The notes beneath the pieces were generated by a model. The model saw only the letters and a list, made by a program, of their open reading frames with translations. It made no database searches and was not told where the DNA came from. A stretch of DNA of 64,000 nucleotides, taken from Allodiplogaster sudhausi (taxonomy: Eukaryota > Nematoda > Chromadorea > Rhabditida > Diplogasteridae). The translations under genes were made by a program, and so were the position numbers. The stretch covers positions 2,425,001-2,489,000 of the forward strand of contig CALZFC010000033.1 in the NCBI GenBank assembly GCA_945643635.1, read 5' to 3'. This document shows positions 12,491 to 23,519 of the stretch, one piece after another (positions within the stretch are counted from its first letter, which is position 1; each line of letters begins with the position of its first letter).

Positions 12491-14167
12491 TTTACTTGCT
12501 CAATATCTTCAAAACAACTGCGGTGCTTAATAAGAAACGACAATATGTTTTGCCTAATCGATACGATTCCCAATTTGATGCCAAATTGGAATCAAATTGG
12601 AAATCGTAACGAAAAGAAAAGAATAATGCAAATACGTATTATAACTGACAGAGTTTATTACCAAAACATAAACGTAAACATATGAACATAATTCACATTA
12701 GTAATAATAAATATAAATGTACTGAATGGTACGAGTCTCGTTGCAAAACATGGCTGTGTGGCTGCGATGATTGCGAGCAGGAAAAGAGAGCGACGGCACG
12801 AAAGGCAGTTAGAGACGCAGAGGGAGGGTGTGTGAGTGCGAGACAGGGAAAGAACGAGCGAAAGATGAAGACCGAGATAGCGAGAGAGCGGGAGAGAGTC
12901 CGAGACAGCTTGAGGTCATCCCAGGCATCTATGCTGCTGGCTGTGTCTACTACACTTGAAAACCTCTACGCATCTCAATTTTTTCTTTCGCTTTCTCTCT
13001 CTCTCTCTCTCTCTCTATCTCTCACTCCCTCTCGCAGTCGCGCTCTCTCTCAATCTCTTGACTATTTGAAGAAAATATATTCGAGACAATTGCGCGGTGT
13101 AGAAGTGAACTGATAGTAATAATTGCATAGACGACGCAAATGTACTGCAGGCCATGCATAAACAGATTTCTTTTTCATGTTTTAACGTTTAATTTCTTTA
13201 TGTTGTGTGTTTGCGCAAACAATAGTGAACTGCTTGCTCGAACACCAATCGAATGAAATTTTAAGGAGTGAGAACAGTTTCCATTCGGCGAAGACTTTTC
13301 AGTCATTGCAGTACATCATATACGAATCTCTACTTCTTGAGCGTTCAAAGCTGGATGACCCTGCCAAGGATAATGACCGTGTAGTAATTCCAAGAGCAGT
13401 CGATGATGAAAAAGATATAGCAGGCGATCCTCCAACCAGATGAAGTTCGAATAAGAACAGAGTCAATTCATAGACGGGTCCTAAGGAACACGCCGACCGC
13501 TTCCATTTCACGTGACACTTGTAAAAAAACCTATTTCACACTACTTTCCGCTAACATAGAAAATTACATATATGTACATACATATGGGTCACATGCATTA
13601 CAAAAGATCAAGCGATCTGTGAGAAATAAGCACAGCGATAAGTAATCTCATGCTGTTAAAAGAAATAAAAGAATCGATATATGTATGTACATATACTATA
13701 TGTACGTACATACACTTCAAATCGTTCACAAGTGTATGAGATAATTTAAAAAATCTTTCGAGACCCAACACGTACATATGAATGTATTTATGTTTTAACA
13801 CTTGTATGTATGTATGTACATATAAGTATGTACATATATTTTCTATTGAAATGTATGTGCACATAAGAAATTTGGTGTTGTTACTGTATCGAAACTGTGG
13901 TTTCGTAGTCTGGTTACTGTTCCATAATCAGAGTAACTTGTCATAAATGCCCTTTATTTATCTTGCCTTTGGCATCTTCTTTGTCCTGATTTCTTATGGT
14001 AAAAGTGGCACTCTTTTGTGCAGGCATTCACCGCGCATTCACCTCTACTTTGGCAAGAGGGGAATAAGAGCTTTCCTTTGATGGGAGGGAGAGAGAGATA
14101 ATGGAAGAGAGTATACGATTGGTGCAGAGAGCAGGAAGTATGAGAGATAGGGTAAAGAAAGAGAAAA

Positions 14168-14201
<34 letters not shown>

Positions 14202-14709
14202 GGCATATACGGACGAAGAGTGTAGCAGCAGCGGCCGCGTCGGCGGAACGGCAGTCGACCGGCCTGAGGGGCTGACGGGATATAAAGGAAGGAGGAGGAG
14301 GGGGAGAGAGACACGGCATGCACACTCAGAGAGAAAGACAAGCCTCAAGACACTAGGCTCCTCTCACCTTGGCCGGCTCCTTGCCTATTCGCTTTCCCTT
14401 TCATTCCACTATTTTCACCATTCTTCTGGTATCGGGTTTGTCAGCGGGTAATGACTAAAACAGAGCAGCAATCTCATCGGGAAGTTTTTCCATTTTCAAA
14501 CCAAATCCATGAGAATTTTTAAAGGAATTCCTCATCTCTCTGCATTGTTTTTTGAATGACTTTTCACTATCTGAGACATGAACATGCGCTGTTTTCTCCA
14601 AGTTTCTTAAGTTTACTGCTGCGATTCTATATTAGCAATGGCGTCATTTGACTGTTCACTTACTTCCTGCCGTTAGATCCCTCTCCCCCCATCTCCCTCT
14701 CTCCCTCTG

Positions 14710-14745
<36 letters not shown>

Positions 14746-14750
14746 GGGAG
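12491..14750. other. Intergenic region, hairpin and CT/GA repeats
   Basis: This is the spacer between the divergent unknown gene and the collagen gene. It contains an inverted repeat at 12563-12607, a CT tract at about 12990-13020, a GA tract at about 14160-14200, and clusters of ATGTATGT-type repeats near 13560-13860. The open frame 12682-13113 (+) is rich in repeat-derived Arg/Glu and is not supported as a gene. The tract at 14717-14742 directly precedes the collagen acceptor. Confidence 0.55.
12563..12607. repeat. Imperfect hairpin, 17-bp stem
   Basis: Arms 12563-12579 and 12591-12607 are reverse complements with one mismatch, separated by an 11-base loop. The inner sequence also repeats the CAAATTGGA motif. 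It lies about 75 bases upstream of the ATG of the minus-strand gene. It could be a small mobile-element remnant or a structured promoter element. Confidence 0.6.
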
Positions 14751-16467
14751 ATGCGCTGCGACACGGACGAAGTGTCGAAGCCACCGCGGCGCAGCATGCG
14801 GCCGGTGGCCTTCGCGTCGGTGGTCTTCTCGACGGTGTCTCTCGCGGCGTGCCTCGTGATGTTCCCGATGATCCTCCACTACGTCCAGACCCTCGAGAGC
14901 GCCATCCAGATGGACCTCGACTTCTGCCAGGTACGAAAGAGAAGCCATTTATGTGTGTCATCTAAACAATTTAAATAAATAAATGTATTTTTGTATGGAA
15001 AATTTTTGTATAATAAATGTATGTTCTAGAACAGGAAGAAAAACATACATATGTATGTACATATGTATGTACCTATTTCGACGAGTATTACTTATCAATA
15101 ATGTCAAAACTACATATCTCCCTTCCTTGAGTCGCGCGCACGCGACCTCTGGCGAGAGATGCTGGAGATTCGCACGGGAGGACAGCAAGACGCGGCCAAG
15201 CTGGCCAGGATTGTCATGGCTCAGGTTGGACTACTTCAATGAAGATATCGAGTGATCGAGGACAGAAATAGAGATGAAAGAGATTGGGCGTGAAAGGGCA
15301 GTCAGTTATCTAACTTCTTCTGTTTCAGCGCCGCCTCGAGAAGCGTGACACCCTCGCTGAGTTCTGGGAGCGACGTCTTCACGATCAGGTAAAGAAGTAG
15401 AGAGTTGCGAGCACAAAGACGGCGAAAGAGACTTAGAGGGAGAAAGAGAGAGAGAAAGAAAGAGAGAGAAAGAAAGAGAAATGGAGAGCTAGAAAGAAAG
15501 AGAGCTGATAGCGAGAGAGGGAGAGAAGGATAGAGAGAAATAGAGAGAATTTTTTTAATAGAGCGAGTAATAAGAGGAAGATGAAAAGAAATGAAAAAAA
15601 AACGGTTGATAGCCGCCTCAGGAGCTGCGCGACCAGCCGTACGACGCGGGCGTCGAGGCGGCGGCGCCTCCACCAGCTCGCCATGAGTACGGCGCGTACG
15701 TGCCGAAGGAGGACCAGTTCGTCGAGGGATTCGCGGGAGGGGGCGCCGCTGGCGCTGGATGTACGTTACATCATTTCAATATTTTCTTCAATTTATTCGT
15801 AATAACATACTGTAAGATATTTTTAAGACTGAAATAATACGACTTGTAATATTTAACAATCATCTGTGGAATATCAGGCTGCACCTGCCACCGTGGCGCG
15901 CCCGGCCCGCCCGGCACGGCTGGACGCGACGGCGCGGACGGCATCGACGGAGAAGTCGGCCCGATCGGACCGCCCGGACCACCCGCTCCACCCGGCCCCG
16001 ACCCTCAGTCCCTCTTCCCCGAGCAGTGCCCCTGCGAGGCGCCCCAAGGCGAGCCCGGCCCGAAGGGAGCTTCTGGACCAGACGGCCCACCCGGACCCCC
16101 TGGAGGACCAGGAGACGACGGCAAGCCGGGCGAGCCGGGTGCACGTGGAGTGCCCGGTCTGCCCGGCCAGCCGGGTCAGCCCGGACGACCCGGATCTCCC
16201 GGAGAGCCTGGCGAGTACCGAACCGAGGTCGGACCACCCGGTAGACCCGGCGCGCCCGGTCGCCCCGGTCCACCCGGCACCTCTGGCTCACCTGGACCGC
16301 CTGGCGATGACGGCAAGTCTGGCCCGACCGGACCGAACGGACAGCCCGGACCACCCGGCCAACCCGGCCAGAATGGACAGCCCGGTGGCAGCGGCAAGCC
16401 CGGCTCGCAAGGCCAGCCCGGCTCATGCGATCATTGCCCTCCCGCGCGTCTCGCACCAGGCTACTAG
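14751..16467 (+). CDS. Cuticle collagen
   Basis: This is a structural collagen secreted by hypodermis and assembled as trimers in the cuticle. Exons: 14751-14930, 15132-15224, 15329-15388, 15622-15760 and 15878-16467, total 353 residues, all phases closing. The N-terminal nematode cuticle collagen domain has a single membrane/signal segment ([19 protein letters not shown]) followed by the conserved DLDFC and ARDLWREM. A furin-like site RRLEKR lies at residues 92-97. The Gly-X-Y block starts at about residue 164 after a CCTCHRG cluster, is broken by a short non-helical stretch containing a CPC pair, and ends in a CDHCPP knot and a C-terminal Tyr. The [11 protein letters not shown] interruption also gives Tyr, which can crosslink. 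The start ATG is four bases after CTCTGCAG, fitting trans-splicing. GC content rises sharply in the collagen exon because of Gly/Pro codons. Confidence 0.96.
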
Positions 16468-16533
16468 AGAGAAGTTGTCGATTATCGGCTTCTCGCCCTC
16501 CACCTTCCACCTCTTTTTGTATTACTTTCTTCT

Positions 16534-16539
16534 AATAAA
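16534..16539 (+). terminator. Polyadenylation signal AATAAA for the collagen
   Basis: AATAAA lies 67 bases after the collagen stop codon and is the likely 3' end of this transcript. Confidence 0.6.
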
Positions 16540-18425
16540 TTGGCATTCAACAAGCCGTTTTTCGATTATGCAGAAGAAATCAATTCACAAAGAAATCATC
16601 AACGAACACTTTGCGTTAACATCTGGCAAGATCCTTGAACAGAAATGGAATGAGCAGGGAGGGAAAACCTGTACAAAGTCCACTTAAGAAACGCACATCT
16701 TTCCTCATATGCCTTGAAGAGAAGAAGTCATTCTCTTAGCGAGTCAAGGATCCTCTTCTCGTATGCGTTTTGCAGCTCTTTTTCTTCTTTCAATGTCTTT
16801 TTCTCCCTTGCTCGTGCATCTTTCTCTCCCATTTCCTTTGTCTCTGTTCAACTGGGCTTTCTATTGAAGTGGGCGTGTCGACAGGAATGTCCTCCATGTA
16901 GTACACATATGTATGTATGTATGTGCATATGTTCATGAACATCTTCAACTTCATCCTTATCCCTTCACTGCCAGCGGCGAGAACGGCGGTAGATCAAAAA
17001 TGCTAGGGATTTCGTTGTGTTCTTTACTTGTTAATTTTCACTAGTTTAATGCAATGTTACCATAAAAGAATAGCATTTCACAAAGAATTCAATAATATTA
17101 GGAGAAATTGCTTCTTCACCGAGAATCGGATATTGAGATTATGATGGGTACAAGTAATCTACAGATTTCAATAATCCTATTCCCTCGCGTGCATAAAAAA
17201 GTGGTTCAAAAGCGTAGAAAGACCATTCTTGTCACGAGTCTGTCGTTCAACAGACTATTCAGGAAGGGGTGAATATAACAAGGGAGGGTCTTCTTTTCTC
17301 CGCTATTCAGAGAGAGCGGCCACATAGACAACCAACCATATGGCAAGTAGGAGTTAATCTTTAGAAAGCTGATTTTTTATTATTGGATGAATAAATGTAA
17401 ACCAATGTACATCACACTTCAATCATTGCATTTTAACTCTAAAATTTGCCAGTGTTTTCTACATGATTGCTAAATTTTATCAAAGCTTAAAGTGAATTCT
17501 TCATCCCTTTTCTCGTCATCCACTTCGAATTGTTTATGCCAGAATCTTGCTCTCTAACTCGCTTCTCTGTCTTTGCCATAATCTGCACAAAAACGCAGCC
17601 TAGCTTGTGACTGCCGGGGATTTAGCTTTTTTTATTGCTTTTGCCTCAATCCGCGCGCATTCTCTTGTTCGACTAGGCATACTGTTGTCCACCATCGGAA
17701 GCGGATGTTGATATCATATGAATATGCTTTTATCAATGTCTAGAAAATATGAACTCTATTATTATGCCGCGAGCTATTAGTATGGTAAAATCACTTCGGT
17801 GAATCTTCATCTTGCATGAAAAATATGTTTAGTTACAAAGTATATGAATCCGTGCCCGTTAGAATGATCTATGCGCTTTCCTTTGCCACCCAATGAGCTG
17901 TCCTTGCACAGGAAACTCTCGCCGCCTTCGCAACTTCGCAACTCCTTCGGAATGGGCTTTCAAAAGGCGCCCTTCTTCTCTGGTTAGCAAAGTTTGCATG
18001 GCATTACCGATTTTCAATGGAAATATAGAACAAATAACTCATCAATATAAATGGTATCTGCTTCTCCGAGAAATGGATGAGTCACCCACTCATGAATGGC
18101 TTTTTCAAATAGCGCCTCAATTTGGGCTGAAACAATGGCTGTTCCCTCTTTTTGCCGTTGTGAGTAAGCAATAAACGTCTTCTCAATTCCAGGAGTATTT
18201 CATTGCTTTTTAACTTTTCCGGAGATATTTTGCAAGTTGAAATTTCTCGCTTCATTATCTGCTGTGTCCCATGATTGCATGCTTTTTTCGGAGGCGCATG
18301 CTACTCGTTTGAACTTTACTCCTTTCTTAAGTTCGCTATCTTTGCTTTCTTGATTTTTCCTCTATCTCTCCATCCATCTCTCTCTCTCGCTTGCTATTTC
18401 TCTCCCTTTCTCACAGTCTGTCTCA

Positions 18426-18426
<1 letters not shown>

Positions 18427-18467
<41 letters not shown>
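18427..18467. repeat. (CT)n microsatellite
   Basis: An uninterrupted CT dinucleotide run of about 40 bases, representative of the many such tracts in this window. Confidence 0.9.
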
Positions 18468-18471
<4 letters not shown>

Positions 18472-18880
18472 AATCCAGGAAACGTTGACAACCCAACTAT
18501 CATTTAGATAACCCGTCCATCTAATCTTTCCACTTCTCCAATATTCCCCAATCGAAGCCATCTCCCTTTCAGTCACAGCGTCCGATACTCTTTATGATCG
18601 AGTCCTTTGTTGCTTTGCAGGTGAATGTCTCATCGGCATTCAATCCTGGCATTCCTTGGCGCTTTCTTCGAACTTTTCTTCCTCTCTCCCTAGCCACCAT
18701 CTGGCGCGAATAAACAAACATGAGTCTCCCTCCTTTGCTCTCTCTCTCACTCTCTCACACTCTCTCTTTCTTTCTCCATCTAGCTTTTTTTTGCCTACTT
18801 CTCTTTCTTGCTCTTCTCTTCTCTCTCTCTTCTCTCTTTCGCTCTTCCTTCCCTCCTTCAACACTCACTCCATATTGCCT

Positions 18881-19120
18881 ATGTCGTGTTTGACAGCCAA
18901 CGTAAGTCGTCCAATCAGATGGTTACTAGTGAAATTTGAGACTTTTCCAGATCGTTGATCTCTACACAAGTTTACGTTTCAGCATCTCTCAACGGGAAAG
19001 AGGAAGCGACGCCCGAAGCAGAGGGCGGAAAAGCGAAAAAAGAAAGGTATACATATAAATGATAAATGTAATGAAATAAGTAAGCGGAATATCTAAATTA
19101 CATGACTTTCAGACAATTAA
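18881..19120 (+). CDS. Possible small spliced transcript, coding status doubtful
   Basis: Donor AAC|GTAAGT at 18902 and acceptor GTTTCAG ending at 18982 are near-perfect, and a second pair (donor at 19047, acceptor TTTCAG at 19112) follows. Read from ATG 18881 the exons 18881-18901, 18983-19046 and 19113-19120 give only about 29 residues, with a very basic middle (KRKRRPKQRAEKRKKK). Read in another frame the same exons give an acidic segment (SLNGKEEATPEAEGGKAKK) and stay open into a Gln/Lys-rich stretch ending near 19277, but no start is then visible. It may be an exon pair of a larger gene or a non-coding RNA. I cannot choose between these. Confidence 0.22.
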
Positions 19121-20434
19121 ATCACATGAAAATACCCAAATGTCGGAGTTCACAACAGCAACAACAAAAACAACAACAAAAACACTTTTTTCTCGCATTT
19201 AGTTCTTCTACATCTTCCGAAATACGAGGCTGCCTCGTCATCTCTATCCTTTCATCGACTACTTCAGCGATTTAACTGTTAGTATTAATTGCTATTTATT
19301 AAACTCCTACAACATCTTCCATCGGCACCTGTCGCGGGTGCCGCTTTTCCTACCCTCATTTGCCCCTAATTAATCTTTCATTGTTTTTTTTTTAAATATT
19401 AACCAGGTGTGCTTATTTGCGTCTGGCTTTGTGTTCATTATTTATTGTGTACATTGCGCGGTGCATTTGAATGTCATTCTTAGCGAGGTGGCTTGAGTTA
19501 GTGGGTGGTAGTTAGTTGGGAGTCTCTGTCGGGGGAGTGGTTGCGTGTCCGTGGCTCGTCGAGGAGCGTTCCAGAATCGCTTAGCCCTTTTTTTAACCAA
19601 CAGTTTCATATTTTTCTTAATCTTATTTAATATTATATGTAAATCATCGATTATGTATTTTTCAAATCCCTTGCGATGAATGATCAATGAAAAAATTTGT
19701 AGGAATAAACAAAGGGTTGCGTGGTTGATTCAATGTTTTGCATCTGAAGCTCTAGGTCATCCTTTAGATATCCGACTAAATTCTCCGGTGGAAACGTTTC
19801 TTAGATTAATACACCCACTTCGCTTTTCTGTTTATCCTCTCGCTCTCTCTCGCTCTCTCTCTCTCTCTCGCTTCCTACACTCAACACTTGCAGAGATGAA
19901 TAACAAATACCAAAGAAAAGAAGGTGAGAGACAATGATACAAAAGTGACAAAAGAATTGAGATTGAACAGAGACAAAACACAGAAGAAAATAGATATAGA
20001 GAATTGACAGAGAACGAAATGCGACGGAAAATAGAAGGAGAGGGAGAGAAGAAGGAGAAGAGAGAGAATGACTGATCATTGTTGTGACAGTTGATTGTGT
20101 CTGTAGGCAAGGAGGTGATGGCGAGGGGTGAGCAATGGTGGGAAGCCCGACTGTTCCACGAATACTTACTTTACTCTATTCCATGCATTCTCAGTATTTC
20201 CTTCTTGACACGAACCAGTTGTTCATATTGTCTAATGGCAAGTTCCTTGCGTACTCTCACTTGTTCAGTACAGATTATCCTCCCCTGACTCAGTCGAGAT
20301 GCATGAAATCATGTGTACGTTGACTACAATAACACCATCTTGTTGCTACATTAGCATAATGAAACATAATTTCAGGCGCTTCTTCTTTCGATGAATTCGG
20401 TCGTCCCTCATCTCCTTCTCCTTCCTCTTCAACA

Positions 20435-22918
20435 ATGAGCTCCATCTCCTTCCGCATCAAGCTCGCCGTCATTGTCTTCTACTCTGCCTTTGTCCTTTTC
20501 GTCTCCGTTCGCTATCTCCAGAATGGCGAGGATCTGATACGGTATCTCTATTCTTACCAAAACAGCCTGGTTTTTTCCTATTCATTATTGAAGAAAAGGG
20601 TATTTACTAACAAATGTACTGTTCCCTCTTTGTAAATCTCTCTCGCTTTCTCTCTCCCACTCTCTCTCTAACTGTAGACAAGTGTCGGATGGGCGTATTA
20701 GTCCGCTCATGAACACTCTGCTTCGTTCTACCGCCGACCTCCACCACGGCAGCTGGTGCGTTTTGCCAAACGCGTTCGCACCGCGCAACGACAGGTTTGA
20801 CTGCTTGTATTTCTTTCTGTCTTCTATCTTCCCATTATGTATGTCTTTCAATATTCTTTACCGAGCCTCAATTCCAAAACCGTTACTCTGCAGCAGTGCC
20901 AACCAACCACCGCGGGAGCACACCACACTCGTGCTTCATCTCTCAGCAGACCTCCTAGACGACTCGCTCATTGCTCAGGTTTGCTCCGAAATATATGAAA
21001 ATATTTTGATATCAAGAATTTTCTTGTGCTAGTAGCTGACTACTTTTTTTCTAATTAATATTAATCCAGTTAGAAAATTGGAATGGTCCCGTTTCGCTGG
21101 CAGTCTACGCGATGAATCCCGAAGTCGAGATTCCATGTGCAGCCGAACTTGTCAGTTCAATTCTTAACCTTAAAACATTTATTATTAAAATTATTTTGAA
21201 TTGGTTTATTCCTGTTTAAAATTATAATTATATGTATTTTCTCACAATCAGATCGAAAGATTGTACCGTGACCACTCGGCGGCAATGGACCATCTCCGAC
21301 TACATTTTTTCTATAAGGTACACACTTTTTATATTAAAATGACGCAATGCTGTGATCTACGTTTTTAGCAATGGCTTCGAAATGCCATTTTTCTTACTTT
21401 GTCTAAAGAAAACAAGATAACTAGTTTCCGAGTTCGAGTAATGGTTCATGCACACTTCGCGCCACTGCCTCTGAGGATTGTTCACGCAGAACGAGAACAC
21501 GGAAGGACATCACAACTTCGCATGCCATGGCTGAGAAGACTCTCGAAGAACTCGCGGCTTATCCGGCGAACGCCGCGAGGAACATTGCAAGAAAGGTCCT
21601 GTCAAGAGTCTAAAAGCAGTTTAACGTGAAAAGGATTTATGTAATTATTAAATGTATAAAAAAATTTTGGAACACATAATGGCGATAATAAACAATATAT
21701 ACATTTTAAACTCCGTTACAGTATGCTTCAAGCAAGTTCATCCTTCTCGCCGACTACGATCACATGTTCTCGGAAGGCTTCGAGAGTCGCTTGTCTGAAC
21801 TTGCCGAAAGGGAGCTCTCTACCGACCCGCTCGCTGTCCTCGTCTACCGCATCTTTGAGATCGACGATGCCGTCAAGGAGTCAGCGATTTCACAACTTAA
21901 ATAATCACATCTATTATGCACTATTTCGTAAATCGTGCTATAAATTGACTAGATATTTTTTAGACGGTGTGTATAAATGGATTTCTAGTTTGCTTGCTTC
22001 ATTTCTCAAGTATTGTATTCGCTGTTCGTGCAGGAATCCGAAGACAAAGGCCGACCTGGCAAAGTTGTTGGCTGACAATGAGGGCCGAGCAATCATCTTC
22101 CATGCCAAGTACTACTCATCCCACTCCATTCCCGGCCTCCAGGAGTGGCTCCGCAAGGATAGCGGCACGGGCGACGGGATCTTCGCACGCAATCTTACGT
22201 TAGATCAACTTCTAGTGCTACCGTAATCCCTTCGAAATTAATTAAGCACCATATTTCCTTGCTTATACTGCCAAGATGGCGATTTCCATTTCCATGCTGT
22301 CTTTCTCCAGCTTCCATCCCTACTCGTGGGAACCGCAATTCGTCTCTCTTACGACGATTCCCGAACACGACGAGAACTTTCCGTACATGATCCGTGATAA
22401 TACTTGCTTGGTAAGGGACAAAATTTTTTAACAGCAGTTACAATTAATCGATATTTGAAACAGTTATCCTATTTTGAAATAGTCTAGTAGCTAATTGTAC
22501 ATTTCTTAGAATCCTAACCGTCCTTGGACTTCTTGCAGCGCTGGGAGATGTGCCGAGCGGGTTATCATCTCCAGGTTGTGGATGACCACTTCATGTTCCA
22601 TCGAGGAATCAAGAAGCAGGGGACGGCCGAATTCAAGAAGATCAAACAGGTTAAAAAAAATATCATTTTCACTTCTTTTGGCAGGCGCACACAAACTCTT
22701 GCAGTACTTTAGAACATGTTTTTTTTTGCCAATCGATAGTGGTAGAAAAAGCTCGCGTGATATTGACTGTACTTCCGTAAAATTATAGCGTAATCAGGAC
22801 CTTGTAGGCTCAACGCATGAATAGCAAGAAGTTCGACGCGGCTCTGCAAAGATTCAATCAACGAATGAACGAAACGTATCCGTCCACTGCACGCAATTGT
22901 CCAAAGTTTGCAGCCTAA
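20435..22918 (+). CDS. GT49 glycosyltransferase, B4GAT1/LARGE-like (bgnt family)
   Basis: This is a probable Golgi type II membrane glycosyltransferase. Vertebrate relatives B4GAT1 and LARGE add glucuronic acid in glycan extension; the C. elegans relatives are the bgnt-1 genes. Eleven exons: 20435-20541, 20678-20794, 20894-20978, 21070-21150, 21252-21317, 21476-21595, 21722-21879, 22034-22222, 22311-22410, 22539-22649 and 22808-22918, exactly 415 codons with stop. One N-terminal membrane anchor (IKLAVIVFYSAFVLFVSV, residues 8-25) is followed by family landmarks: WNGPVSLAVYA, AAYPANAARNIARK, a DxD-type metal site FILLADYDHMF (Asp203, Asp205), then FHAKYYSSHS, YSWEPQFV and the closing RAGYHLQVVDDHFMFHRG. 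Length matches B4GAT1 (about 415). The exon 6 acceptor is the weak CTCTGAG. The donor substrate cannot be told from sequence alone. Confidence 0.9.
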
Positions 22919-23487
22919 AACGACGAGGATATTTAATACTAGGATATTTATAATTCTTGGCCTATCCGAGTAAGCTCTCTCTCTCATACGTGTTGCTATT
23001 TTAAAAATCGTTATCACATCACTGTATTCATAGCTTATGTTAATGATTAAACATTAATTTTAATTAATTTTTATTGCAATTATATCATACTATGTATGTA
23101 TGTATTTTTGATGAGCAAACTGGTAGGATAACATACTATATTATAATTTCAGCTGTATTTATCATTAGTGCTTTCTTCATGACTTATCGATTTGCTCAAT
23201 CGATGTTTTAATATATCATATGCATCTATTAATGACGGGAAACTAAGCAATAAATAATGTCTAATATCATTGCCAAATCTTTCTTTCCATGTTGTCCAGA
23301 AATGCGGTACGTTTGTACAGTGATTAATTGGTGGCACAAATCTCGTAGAAAGCGTTCACTTGTATACATTTGATGGTAGAGTGGACAAGAAATGGAGGAG
23401 GGTTGGCGAACATGGAGAGCTAGAAAGAAATCCCTCCTGCTCTCTTCTGGCGTCCATTGTTTTCGCGTGTGCGAGAAAGAGAAGAGC

Positions 23488-23519
<32 letters not shown>

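Larger units (their letters stand above)
16468..20434. other. Intergenic region with microsatellites and one candidate small transcript
   Basis: This is mostly AT-rich and CT-rich sequence. It has a pure (CT) tract at about 18427-18467, CT-rich blocks at 18725-18860 and 19835-19870, and a CAA-rich patch at about 19150-19180. Two strong intron signals at 18902-18982 and 19047-19112 define a possible small transcript, listed separately. An acceptor-like TTTCAG ends near 20375, 60 bases before the glycosyltransferase ATG, and may be its trans-splice site. I see no other gene. Confidence 0.5.

Noticed and set aside
12682..13113. 143-codon plus-strand frame
   Set aside because: Its second half is repeat-derived, there is no splice support and no recognisable motif.
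15860..16510. 216-codon minus-strand frame opposite the collagen
   Set aside because: It is an antisense shadow of the GC-rich Gly-X-Y exon; the plus strand has the collagen signature.
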